A stretch of 64,000 nucleotides of DNA from the NCBI RefSeq assembly GCF_009746585.1, contig NZ_WRPO01000003.1, positions 124,001-188,000 on the forward strand, given 5' to 3'. Shown piece after piece: positions 48,142 through 55,777 of the stretch; positions within the stretch are counted from its first letter, which is position 1, and each line of letters starts with the position of its first letter. This stretch comes from Novosphingobium aquimarinum (GTDB lineage Bacteria > Pseudomonadota > Alphaproteobacteria > Sphingomonadales > Sphingomonadaceae). Position numbers and translations under genes: made by a program. The notes under the pieces are model-generated. The model made no database searches. It saw only the letters and a list, made by a program, of their open reading frames with translations, and was not told where the DNA came from.

Positions 48142-48726
48142 TCAATCGGATCGTGAAGATGCACCAGAATCGGACACCGCGATTTCGAGCTTCGGATATC
48201 TCTTGATCCAATATTTTGTGGATACGCGTTCAAAAAAAATTGGCAGTTTCCCTTCTCTAAATCGCGGTCCAGGACGCAATTGAAATGTAATCAAGTCATC
48301 CAGGCCGAGCGGGGCGTTGATCTCAATCGAACCCCCGCGATCAATACGCGCCGCGATGGCGGTTGCTGTCTCGGGCCAACATTTCATGGCGTCGGCCACG
48401 GATTTGTAAGGGCGATCTGCATTTCGACGATGCATTCGCGCCTGGTTTTTCACAGACCAGTCAAGGTTAGGCATTCTTGCAAATAGTAGATGTTCAATTT
48501 GCCGGTCACCGTCAGCGTCCGGCGAATCTTCGCAGAACCAGACTACGTCTACGTCCCCTTGTGGTTCGTTAATCGGATGGTTGTGCAGATGATCCCACAC
48601 CGCATCACGAATAAATCCCGCAGCAATCCAGCAGTCTGGAAGATCGAGTTCGGCCACGAGCTCTAATGCCTCTCGCCTGAGGCGATCAGCCCCAAGCACC
48701 TTTTGAATGATCGCAACACTCTCCAT
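48142..48726 (-). CDS. Nucleotidyltransferase-fold protein (NTP_transf_6/DUF925-like)
   Basis: 194 aa. Pol-beta-superfamily pattern: helix with G-F motif ([17 protein letters not shown]) and the metal-binding Asp pair in GDVDVVWF, plus [13 protein letters not shown] and [20 protein letters not shown], which recur in the NTP_transf_6 (DUF925) family. It is the only minus-strand gene in the island, divergent from the methyltransferase. Role unknown; it could be a toxin-like nucleotidyltransferase or a passenger. No cognate HEPN or antitoxin gene is beside it. Confidence 0.75.
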   Translation of the reverse strand: MESVAIIQKVLGADRLRREALELVAELDLPDCWIAAGFIRDAVWDHLHNHPINEPQGDVDVVWFCEDSPDADGDRQIEHLLFARMPNLDWSVKNQARMHRRNADRPYKSVADAMKCWPETATAIAARIDRGGSIEINAPLGLDDLITFQLRPGPRFREGKLPIFFERVSTKYWIKRYPKLEIAVSDSGASSRSD

Positions 48727-48901
48727 GCGAACATCGCTACAGCTTTCGCAAGATGTCCGCTACTGAATGCGCGTTACCCTCAAGCAGACTGTCGGCTTCC
48801 CACCCCAAAGTTTGCCGTCCAATTTCGTATCCAATGGCCGACCGCCAAAAAGTGAGAACACACAAAGAACATTATTGCAAGCTGGGAACCTTTCTGCCAC
48901 G

Positions 48902-48918
48902 GTGTCAAAAATTGACAC
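48902..48918. promoter_or_regulatory. Perfect palindrome, probable operator of the HTH methyltransferase
   Basis: GTGTCAA-AAA-TTGACAC: seven-base perfect arms around a 3-bp centre, ending 14 bp before the methyltransferase ATG at 48933. EcoRII/SsoII-type methyltransferases use their N-terminal HTH to bind a short palindrome over their own promoter and thereby tune methyltransferase versus nuclease expression; this gene has such an HTH. The palindrome is seen; binding is inferred. Confidence 0.7.
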
Positions 48919-48932
48919 AGAGCGGGGTTTCG

Positions 48933-50192
48933 ATGCGCAAAACGGCTGTAAGGACTACAAAATTCACTCAGTTATGCGGTCAGGCAGGCCTAACCCAGGA
49001 CGAAGCGCGAAGTCTGCTGGAGGTGTCGGAGCGCACCGCCTACCGTTATGCGAATGGCACGGTAAGTCTGCCCCGTCTGGCCGAAAAGGTGTTGCGCGAG
49101 GCGGCGGGCAAGAAACCCGCCAGCCACAATACGGCGTTCCGCTTTATTGACCTGTTCGCAGGGATTGGCGGGTTGCGCATCGGATTTAACGGGATTGGCG
49201 GCCACTGCGTTTTCACGTCTGAATGGGATGCAAACGCGCAAAAAACCTATGCCCTCAATTTCCGCGACAACCACAGAATTGCCGGGGACATACGCGAGTT
49301 TTCAGAGCAGCCGGAGAGCATTCCGGAGCATGACGTACTGCTTGCCGGTTTTCCGTGCCAGCCTTTCTCGATTGCCGGTGTGTCGAAGAAGAACGCGCTT
49401 GGGCGGCCACACGGCTTTCTTTGCGACACGCAAGGAACGCTGTTCTTCGATACGGCTCAGATCATCGCGCATCACCGCCCGGCAGCTTTTGTTCTGGAAA
49501 ACGTTAAGAATCTGGCCAGCCACGACAAGGGGCGGACGTTCGCCACGATCTTAAACGTTCTGGAAAACGAACTGGGCTACAAGGTTCAGACGCGCGTGAT
49601 AAGTTCAGAGCCATGGGTTCCTCAGAAGCGCGAGCGAGTATTCATCGTCGGATTTCGCGAGGACACCGATTTCAATTTAGATGCGCTAGAGCTGCCATTG
49701 GCCGAAAACGGCCCCAAGCTGGGCAGCATTCTGGACCGGCACGAGAACGTTGACCCGAAATACACGCTTACCCCCCGGCTCTGGGAATATCTGCAGGGAT
49801 ACAAGGCAAAGCATCAGGCAAAGGGCAACGGGTTTGGCTTCAGCCTGTTCGGACCGGATGATGTGACCCGCACCCTGTCTGCCCGCTATTACAAGGACGG
49901 ATCAGAAATCCTGATAGACCAGCCCGGCCCCCGGCCACGGCGGCTTACGCCAACCGAATGTGCCCGCCTTATGGGTTTCGAGCGTGGGGACCGGAAATGG
50001 CGCATCGAGGTTTCGGACACGCAGGCCTATCGCCAGTTTGGCAATGCCGTGGTCGTTCCGGTTGTTGAAGCTCTGGCGAACGCAATGCAGCCGTATATTG
50101 CGGCCGCAATGTCCAAAGGTGGCGGCCAGAGTAACGAAGCGCCCCATCCAGTATCGCGGCCCGACCGGGAACCCTCCGCCGCATATGGTTGA
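48933..50192 (+). CDS. DNA cytosine-5 methyltransferase, Dcm/M.EcoRII-like, with N-terminal HTH
   Basis: 419 aa. N-terminal HTH (residues about 9-59: [29 protein letters not shown]), then the C5-methylase motifs: [15 protein letters not shown] (I), catalytic Cys142 in PCQPFSIAG (IV), VLENVKNL (VI), [12 protein letters not shown] (VIII) and [19 protein letters not shown] (IX-X). The recognition segment ([38 protein letters not shown]) is very close to that of E. coli Dcm, so CCWGG is the predicted target. I start at ATG 48933; the frame opens earlier (48753), but this would place the palindrome in the coding region. Vsr overlaps its 3' end by 8 nt. Confidence 0.93.
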   Translation: MRKTAVRTTKFTQLCGQAGLTQDEARSLLEVSERTAYRYANGTVSLPRLAEKVLREAAGKKPASHNTAFRFIDLFAGIGGLRIGFNGIGGHCVFTSEWDANAQKTYALNFRDNHRIAGDIREFSEQPESIPEHDVLLAGFPCQPFSIAGVSKKNALGRPHGFLCDTQGTLFFDTAQIIAHHRPAAFVLENVKNLASHDKGRTFATILNVLENELGYKVQTRVISSEPWVPQKRERVFIVGFREDTDFNLDALELPLAENGPKLGSILDRHENVDPKYTLTPRLWEYLQGYKAKHQAKGNGFGFSLFGPDDVTRTLSARYYKDGSEILIDQPGPRPRRLTPTECARLMGFERGDRKWRIEVSDTQAYRQFGNAVVVPVVEALANAMQPYIAAAMSKGGGQSNEAPHPVSRPDREPSAAYG

Positions 50193-50637
50193 TATAGTCG
50201 CAGCGGAGGTCCGCAGCCGGATGATGTCAGGAATCCGGTCGAAGAATACCAAACCGGAGTTGATCCTGCGGCAGGGGCTTCATGCTGTAGGTTTTAGGTT
50301 CCGGCTTCACGACAGGTCGCTGCCGGGCAAGCCCGATATCGTTTTTCCGCGTTATCGTGCCGTCATCATGGCGCACGGCTGTTTCTGGCACGGCCATGAC
50401 TGTCATCTATTCAAAATGCCAACGACACGCCCGGACTTCTGGCGCGCGAAGATTGATCGTAACCGCAAGATTGATGCCCGGACCCGCACTGCGCTGGCAC
50501 AAGCCGGATGGAGACAGGCCGAAGTATGGGAATGCGCTCTCAAGGGCAAAACGAGATTGCCGCATGACAAGGTGATCGATACTTGCGGGCAATGGCTGCA
50601 ATCAGATGCCGCAGAGCTTGAAATCAGGGGAAAATAA
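50185..50637 (+). CDS. vsr: Very short patch repair endonuclease Vsr
   Basis: 150-aa nuclease that nicks at T:G mismatches created by deamination of 5-methylcytosine. Signature [29 protein letters not shown], catalytic Asp in [10 protein letters not shown], zinc site [15 protein letters not shown] and [13 protein letters not shown]. Overlaps the methyltransferase stop by 8 nt, as usual for vsr beside a dcm-type gene. The presence of Vsr supports a 5mC product by the neighbour. Confidence 0.95.
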   Translation: MVDIVAAEVRSRMMSGIRSKNTKPELILRQGLHAVGFRFRLHDRSLPGKPDIVFPRYRAVIMAHGCFWHGHDCHLFKMPTTRPDFWRAKIDRNRKIDARTRTALAQAGWRQAEVWECALKGKTRLPHDKVIDTCGQWLQSDAAELEIRGK

Positions 50638-50638
50638 C

Positions 50639-51859
50639 ATGCAGCGAGGCCAGCTTTCGGACTACTTTGCAGGGGTCGCTGTCAAACGTTTAAGCGCGGT
50701 CGAAACCAGCCCGGACACTTCCAACCAGCACGAATTCAACGGTTCCGCGCCGCTGCGCCGGTTGCTGGGAGAAGATGACCAGAAGAATTTTCCGGCCCGC
50801 TACATATGGCTTGGCCAAGAACAGGAAGCCGTCACAACTGACAGCATTCTGACCTGGTATGATTCACGGCGAAAGCACGCGACCCGCACCGAATACCGTC
50901 TTTATTACACCGACAACGAAGTCACCGGGATGATGCAGGAAGGCGACGTGCTGTTCATTGCTCTTTGTCGTGACGGCACTGCCATGGTCATTGTCACGCC
51001 GGTCGACAGCACGATCCAGAACCAGCTTGTGTGGCTGTTCGGATTGGAGGACCAGCCAGAGTTCGAGTTCACCGTTCAGGAGATCGCAGGCACCAGCAAT
51101 CCCGATCTGGACTTTGCGGCGCGCTATATCCTGGACGAGCTGGGTATCGAGCCGGAAGAGCCGGAAGCGGACCGACTGGATGATCTGATCGAGCAGTTCG
51201 GCATGACATTCCCGACCACGAAGATCTTTTCCGAAATTGCCCGGTCAGCAGTGACAGACGTTTCCCCGGCAGACGATCCGGACGGCGCATTGCTGGGCTG
51301 GCTCGACATGGAAGAGCAGCTTTTCCGCAGGCTGGAGCGGCGCATAGTGGCAGAGCGCATTGCAGGCGGGTTTAATGCGCCAGAAGGCGCGGACGTGGAC
51401 GGCTTTCTGTCATTCTCCCTCAGCGTCCAGAATCGGCGCAAGTCCCGCGCAGGGCAAGCGCTGGAGCATCATCTAGAGGCGGTATTCACTGCCAACAGCA
51501 TCCGGTATTCGCGCGGTAAGGAGACTGAGAACCGCAACAAGCCCGACTTCCTGTTTCCGGGCCACGAGCATTACCATGACCCTGCTTTCCCGGCAGAAAA
51601 ACTCACCATGCTGGGGGCCAAATCTACGTTGAAAGATCGCTGGCGGCAGGTGCTGTCCGAAGCCGAGCGGATCGATAACAAGCATCTGCTGACATTGGAG
51701 CCGGGCATATCCGAAAACCAGACTAGCGAGATGCAAGTCAAGCAACTTCAGCTTGTGCTGCCACGCAAGCTTCACGAAAGTTTCCGGCCTGCTCAGCAGG
51801 GGTGGCTAATGGACGTGTCAGAATTTCTGGCACTGGTGGGCGAACGACAGCAATTTTGA
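50639..51859 (+). CDS. EcoRII-like type IIE restriction endonuclease
   Basis: 406 aa. Residues 1-170 form an N-terminal DNA-binding effector domain; residues about 265-400 match the EcoRII C-terminal nuclease: D303 and F in KPDFLFPG, Y312 in HYHD, K328 and K332 in MLGAKSTLKDRWRQVLSEAERI, then KHLLTLEPGISENQ. The ATG at 50639 follows AGGGGA and lies 2 nt after the vsr stop. With the Dcm-like partner the predicted target is CCWGG, cut only when two copies are bound, as known for EcoRII. Confidence 0.93.
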   Translation: MQRGQLSDYFAGVAVKRLSAVETSPDTSNQHEFNGSAPLRRLLGEDDQKNFPARYIWLGQEQEAVTTDSILTWYDSRRKHATRTEYRLYYTDNEVTGMMQEGDVLFIALCRDGTAMVIVTPVDSTIQNQLVWLFGLEDQPEFEFTVQEIAGTSNPDLDFAARYILDELGIEPEEPEADRLDDLIEQFGMTFPTTKIFSEIARSAVTDVSPADDPDGALLGWLDMEEQLFRRLERRIVAERIAGGFNAPEGADVDGFLSFSLSVQNRRKSRAGQALEHHLEAVFTANSIRYSRGKETENRNKPDFLFPGHEHYHDPAFPAEKLTMLGAKSTLKDRWRQVLSEAERIDNKHLLTLEPGISENQTSEMQVKQLQLVLPRKLHESFRPAQQGWLMDVSEFLALVGERQQF

Positions 51860-51871
51860 GAGGACAACAGA

Positions 51872-52711
51872 ATGTTCAACTTGATCATGCGGTCGGTGCC
51901 ATGGAACACCGGCAATGAAACAATGGAGGTTGGCAGGGTTTTTGAATACACCGAGGACAGCGTAGCCGACCAGTTTCGTACTGCAGACGGCATCGACCTA
52001 GACAGTCTCGCACGTTTGCCCTGCCTGTTCATGCAGGAAGGCACTGGCGATGAAATTGCATATGTCGGATCGATTTTCAGGGCACGCATCGTAAACGGTG
52101 AGGTTCGCTTTGAGTATGCTATCGATCCAGACGTAGCCCCCTTACGAAACAGCCTAATTTATGCAAACCGGCACTCTCTTGATATGCCGCGAGACTTTGA
52201 ATTCTCCCGAAATCACTGGGCCCTTAAAGAAGTCGATTTGTACCGTTTCCTGCTCCGTAATGCACACCCGCGCCGTCAACGACCGACAGTATTCCGGATC
52301 GAGGATCATGAGAATATCGAACCGACCCTTGCGTCGGCAATGATGCCATTCGATGCCGGGTTCAACGAAGTCTATGGTGCGATCCAGTTGGCCGCTGAGA
52401 ATGCAGGTCTGCATTGCAGGCGTGCAGACGACATCTGGGAGAACCCTGCAATCATTCAGGATGTTGTGTCGCTGATTGACCGTTCGCGAGTCGTAATCTG
52501 TGATTGCACAGGCAGAAACCCAAACGTTTTTTACGAAGCAGGAATTGCCCATGCTCTTGGCCGGGAGGTTATTCTGATCACGCAGAATGAGGGCGATATT
52601 CCCTTTGATCTTCGGCATCTGAGATATGTTCGCTACCTCAACAATGCCGAAGGACGGGCTGCATTATCTGCGGCGTTACAGGGTCGAATGCAGACAATTT
52701 TGGGCCACTAA
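51872..52711 (+). CDS. TIR/NDT-like domain protein A (candidate defence effector)
   Basis: 279 aa. Residues 1-135 form a beta-rich domain (VGRVFEYTEDSVADQF; FEFSRNHWALKEVDLYRFLLR) seen in uncharacterised bacterial proteins. Residues 150-279 have the signature MMPFDAGFNEVY, RRADDIWENPAIIQDVVSLIDRS, VVICDCTGRNPNVFYEAGIAHALGR, ITQNEGDIPFDLRHLRYVRY of the nucleoside-deoxyribosyltransferase/TIR superfamily; E222 in NVFYEAG is the likely catalytic Glu. Such domains cleave N-glycosidic bonds, including NAD in TIR effectors. It lies 12 nt after the EcoRII gene, probably in one operon. Function is inferred from fold and setting. Confidence 0.75.
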   Translation: MFNLIMRSVPWNTGNETMEVGRVFEYTEDSVADQFRTADGIDLDSLARLPCLFMQEGTGDEIAYVGSIFRARIVNGEVRFEYAIDPDVAPLRNSLIYANRHSLDMPRDFEFSRNHWALKEVDLYRFLLRNAHPRRQRPTVFRIEDHENIEPTLASAMMPFDAGFNEVYGAIQLAAENAGLHCRRADDIWENPAIIQDVVSLIDRSRVVICDCTGRNPNVFYEAGIAHALGREVILITQNEGDIPFDLRHLRYVRYLNNAEGRAALSAALQGRMQTILGH

Positions 52712-52745
52712 GCGGCTATGCTCATACAAGGAAAGATCGGCGAAA

Positions 52746-53492
52746 ATGTTCTCACTTGGGATGAGTAAAATTGAACGCAAGCGTCTTATCAATTTGTGTC
52801 GATTAGCCGTCGCAAATTTCAATGCCGGTGACTGGCAGACCCTTGGCGCGCACACTGGCGAGATGTCCGTTATAACGAACCATGATCGTCTTCTTCGGAG
52901 CCTTAGCTTCAATGATCCCGATTACTCGGGGAACGCGCATGCAGTCATATTCAACCTGGTCGAAAAGGACGCCCAGAACCTTCAGATCATCGAGGAATAC
53001 ATTCACGAAATGTATGGGGAGCCTGCGGACATAATTTCGACGGCGAGCAGCCGCACCCGAATGGTCACATTTGCGCCAGCAGTCTTCGAAGTGCCAGAGG
53101 GCGCTGTAGAAACAGACCTAGTCTCCGTCATGACACCGTTTTCAGCAGAATTTGAGGCTGTTTTCACGTCTATAAGCGCTGCTAGCGCCGAGGCAGGTTT
53201 CCGGGCTTTGCGCGCGAAAGACATCTGGCAGCATTCGACGGTTATACAGGATGTCTTCAGTCTTATTTTCAGATCGCAGATTGTAGTTTGCGATTTCACC
53301 GGCAAAAATCCGAACGTCTTTTACGAAGCCGGCATCGCACACACGCTTGGCAAGCACGTGGTTCCAATCACGCAAAACCAGTCAGATATTCCATTCGACT
53401 TACAGCACCACCGCTACCTGTCTTATCTTAACAACTCAGAAGGTCGCCAGCACCTTGCAGCTAGCTTAGCCGCCCGCTTTCGATCTCTATAG
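52746..53492 (+). CDS. TIR/NDT-like domain protein B (candidate defence effector)
   Basis: 248 aa. N-terminal helical domain (residues 1-90: SKIERKRLINLCRLAVANFNAGDWQTLG, NHDRLLRSLSFNDPDYSGNAHAVIFNLVEKD), different from protein A. C-terminal domain (about 125-248) closely parallels A: MTPFSAEFEAVF, LRAKDIWQHSTVIQDVFSLIFRS, VVCDFTGKNPNVFYEAGIAHTLGK, ITQNQSDIPFDLQHHRYLSY; likely catalytic Glu E193. ATG at 52746 has AGGAAAG upstream. GC is visibly lower than in flanking genes. Tandem genes sharing an enzymatic domain but differing in sensor-like domains look like a two-component defence system. Confidence 0.75.
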   Translation: MFSLGMSKIERKRLINLCRLAVANFNAGDWQTLGAHTGEMSVITNHDRLLRSLSFNDPDYSGNAHAVIFNLVEKDAQNLQIIEEYIHEMYGEPADIISTASSRTRMVTFAPAVFEVPEGAVETDLVSVMTPFSAEFEAVFTSISAASAEAGFRALRAKDIWQHSTVIQDVFSLIFRSQIVVCDFTGKNPNVFYEAGIAHTLGKHVVPITQNQSDIPFDLQHHRYLSYLNNSEGRQHLAASLAARFRSL

Positions 53493-53530
53493 CGCTGCGT
53501 TTTTCTAAGGCTTGCTGCTTCCGGATTGAT

Positions 53531-53548
53531 GATGGCTATTTGGTCCCC
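53531..53548 (+). repeat. 18-bp island-end repeat, copy 3
   Basis: GATGGCTATTTGGTCCCC, identical to 45657-45674 and in the same orientation, about 150 bp inside the right attachment site. Confidence 0.7.
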
Positions 53549-53698
53549 ATTTCAGAACATCAGTGGAACTTAGTGGTTTCAGGGAATGCTTTCTCATGGC
53601 CGCGTGGCCTGGCTTTGCGTCCTGGAAATTCGAAGAATCAGCCGCTTAGAACACGCCGATCCAAGAACTGGAACGAGTCCTCAGTCCCTGTTGACAAA

Positions 53699-53714
53699 GC
53701 ACACCGAATGCGGC
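53699..53714 (+). other. Putative attR
   Basis: GCACACCGAATGCGGC, right-end partner of 45562-45577. From here the hydrolase frame resumes (HTECGVVFQGSERRTGC). Confidence 0.7.
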
Positions 53715-54410
53715 GTCGTGTTCCAGGGATCCGAGCGCCGGACGGGCTGCCAGTTCAGCTTCACTTGCGACGGCTCGCTCGCCCGCCGGCCCATCCCCGC
53801 AATCTGGGATCGGCTGCGCAAGGTCGCCGCGCAGGCGCTCGCCGGATACGTCTACACGCCGGTCGGCCTCTCGACCCATTACCACGCGGATTACGTCGTT
53901 CCTTATTGGGCCTCCTCGCTGGTCAAGACGTTCACGGTGGGCCGCCATATCTTCTACCGTATCAATGGCGCTTATGGTCACCCCGGAGCGTTTACGCTCG
54001 CCTATGCCGGGCGCGAACCCGATGTGCTCGCCCGCACATCCGCAGGGCAGCTGGCCGTAGCAGAGACAGGGGCGGAGACGGACACTGCCTTGCCGGCCGA
54101 AGCGGTCGTACTTGCCGGCGCGAGGCCCATTCTCGATCACCGCGGCCAGGTATTGCAGCTCGCGGGCAACAAGGACCTGCCGGCCGGTCAGAAGTCCGCT
54201 GCTTTGACGGGAAAGCCTGCCGGCCCCGGTTCGGGCGGCCGCGCGTCATCGGACCGACGCTGGGTCATCGGCATGGATGGGCAGAAGGCAGCGGCTGCGA
54301 AGCGTCCCAATGCTGCCGTCGCTGCAGACGAAAGCGAACGCAGCACGAAGCCCGCGGCAGACAAGGCCAATGCCCCTGGCCACGTGGCTTTGGTCGAACC
54401 AGCACCCTGA
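53707..54410 (+). pseudogene. Cell-wall hydrolase (SleB-type), 3' half
   Basis: Continues the interrupted gene: ECGVVFQGSERRTGCQFSFTCDGSL is the core of the Hydrolase_2 domain, with GLSTHYHADYVVPYWASSL closing it, followed by a long low-complexity Ala/Lys-rich tail to the TGA at 54408. It has no start of its own that belongs to the family; an open frame reaching back into the island (53586) is spurious. Only excision of the island would make the intact 402-aa enzyme. Confidence 0.88.
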
Positions 54411-54413
54411 CGT

Positions 54414-55550
54414 TCAGGGGACCCGGACAGGTCCCTGCCCAGCTGCGGTCGAATTCCGCCTGCGCATCCAGCCGCGAACCGCATCGGTGCGCGCTTCGGT
54501 GGCCCAGGCGAACCCGATCGCACCCGCGTACGACACGCCAACCAACAAGATGATGAGCGCATACGCGGCGATCCCCTCCGGCAGTCGCTGTTCGACATAG
54601 CCGAAGCTTTGCAGCCATGCGACGAGCAGAAGCATGATCGGCCAGTGTACGACGTAAAGCGAGAACGAGAACGAAGCGAGCCACCCTGCAAGCCGGCTCG
54701 CCACTCGTCCCGATCGGAAGGCGCGATCGGCGATCAGCAGAGCCGTCGCTGCCGCCACGCAGATATCCGACATCCCTGCGGGCTGGTCGAACCGCGACAG
54801 CATCAGGACCAGGCAGAACACGCCCCCCGTAAGCCACGGCATCCGCAGCCCCGGAACACCGGCGACAAAAGCGCCGGCAAGCCAGTAGAGCATCATCCAG
54901 AGCAACAAGGGGCAGTTCCAGGCCACCAGCGCCAGCAGCGCCGCCGCATAGACAACCACGATCAGCCCGAGAATGCTCCTGTCCCGCGCGAACAGAAACA
55001 CCGCGGCAGCCGCCAGCACATAATACGTCCACTCGTATGCGAGCGACCATAGCGGGTCGTTGTACGGGACGGTCGGGACGAGGATTTCGTTCAGCATCAC
55101 CGATGTCGCCGCCCATCCCGGCGCCGTCGAATCGGCGACGATATTGACCAGATCGGCGCTCCACCCCGCCGTCGTCAGCACCGCGCTGCTCGGCGCGATC
55201 GCGGCGATAACCGCTGTCAGCAGCAGCGCCGGCCACAGGACGAGCGCGATGCGCACGAAGCGATCCTGCACGAAGCGCTGCCTTTGGGCTCGGGTGGAAC
55301 CCTCGCGCAGAAGTCGCAGCGCCTTGCCGCCCACAAGATAGCCGGAGAGCACGAAAAACACGATCACCGCTTCATGGCTGAAGCCTGCCGCGAAGAAGAC
55401 CGCGTTCCCGACCAGGCCCGCACCTGGGTGATAGTCTACCATCACGAGGGCCCGGGCATGCTGAAATGCGACGGCCAATGCGGCGATCCAGCGCAAGTGA
55501 TCGAGGTTCGGCATGCCGCCGGTATCACCCTTCTGAGCCGATTCGCTCAT
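54414..55550 (-). CDS. Acyltransferase 3 family membrane protein
   Basis: 378 aa, 10 TM helices. The conserved early segment NLDHLRWIAALAVAFQHARAL carries the His of family 3 acyltransferases, followed by FFVLSGYLVGGKALR and FSFSLYVVHWPIML. It transfers acetyl or similar groups to extracellular glycans. ATG at 55550 is preceded by GGGAGG; an in-frame start at 55586 is not supported. Stands beside the exopolysaccharide locus and convergent with the hydrolase fragment (3-bp gap). Confidence 0.9.
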   Translation of the reverse strand: MSESAQKGDTGGMPNLDHLRWIAALAVAFQHARALVMVDYHPGAGLVGNAVFFAAGFSHEAVIVFFVLSGYLVGGKALRLLREGSTRAQRQRFVQDRFVRIALVLWPALLLTAVIAAIAPSSAVLTTAGWSADLVNIVADSTAPGWAATSVMLNEILVPTVPYNDPLWSLAYEWTYYVLAAAAVFLFARDRSILGLIVVVYAAALLALVAWNCPLLLWMMLYWLAGAFVAGVPGLRMPWLTGGVFCLVLMLSRFDQPAGMSDICVAAATALLIADRAFRSGRVASRLAGWLASFSFSLYVVHWPIMLLLVAWLQSFGYVEQRLPEGIAAYALIILLVGVSYAGAIGFAWATEARTDAVRGWMRRRNSTAAGQGPVRVP

Positions 55551-55777
55551 TCGCCCTCCCTGAACACGGACACACTCTCCAACCACTCAAATCCTTCGCC
55601 CACAACGGAAATCAGCCCTTGGAGCTCGCGAATTTCGCTAGGTTTTCCTACGCGCCGGTGATAAGTAGAAATGCGTATCCTTTAACGGTACCATTCCCGT
55701 GGAAGACGATCGCCATTCGTTGCCGCGAAATGACCGCGATCGGCCGAGTTTGGGAAGAGACAGGGCAAAGTACGCAT

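Larger units (their letters stand above)
45562..53714. mobile_element. Integrated defence island between direct repeats (about 8.1 kb)
   Basis: Bounded by the imperfect direct repeats at 45562-45577 and 53699-53714 and inserted in a cell-wall hydrolase gene. Contents in order: two overlapping tyrosine recombinases, a minus-strand nucleotidyltransferase, a cytosine methyltransferase, Vsr, an EcoRII-like endonuclease, and two TIR/NDT-like domain genes. Base composition is visibly lower in GC than the flanks, most clearly from 51.8 to 53.5 kb, as expected for recently acquired DNA. No transposase, relaxase or phage structural gene is present, so this looks like an integrase-driven genomic island. 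Excision should restore the hydrolase gene in frame. Confidence 0.88.

Noticed and set aside
48753..48932. Longer N-terminus for the cytosine methyltransferase
   Set aside because: Would place the perfect palindrome and likely promoter in coding sequence; the residues are unlike the family, whose HTH starts after 48933.
53586..53706. In-frame ATG extension of the hydrolase 3' half into the island
   Set aside because: Residues have no hydrolase similarity and the family sequence begins only at the attachment repeat.
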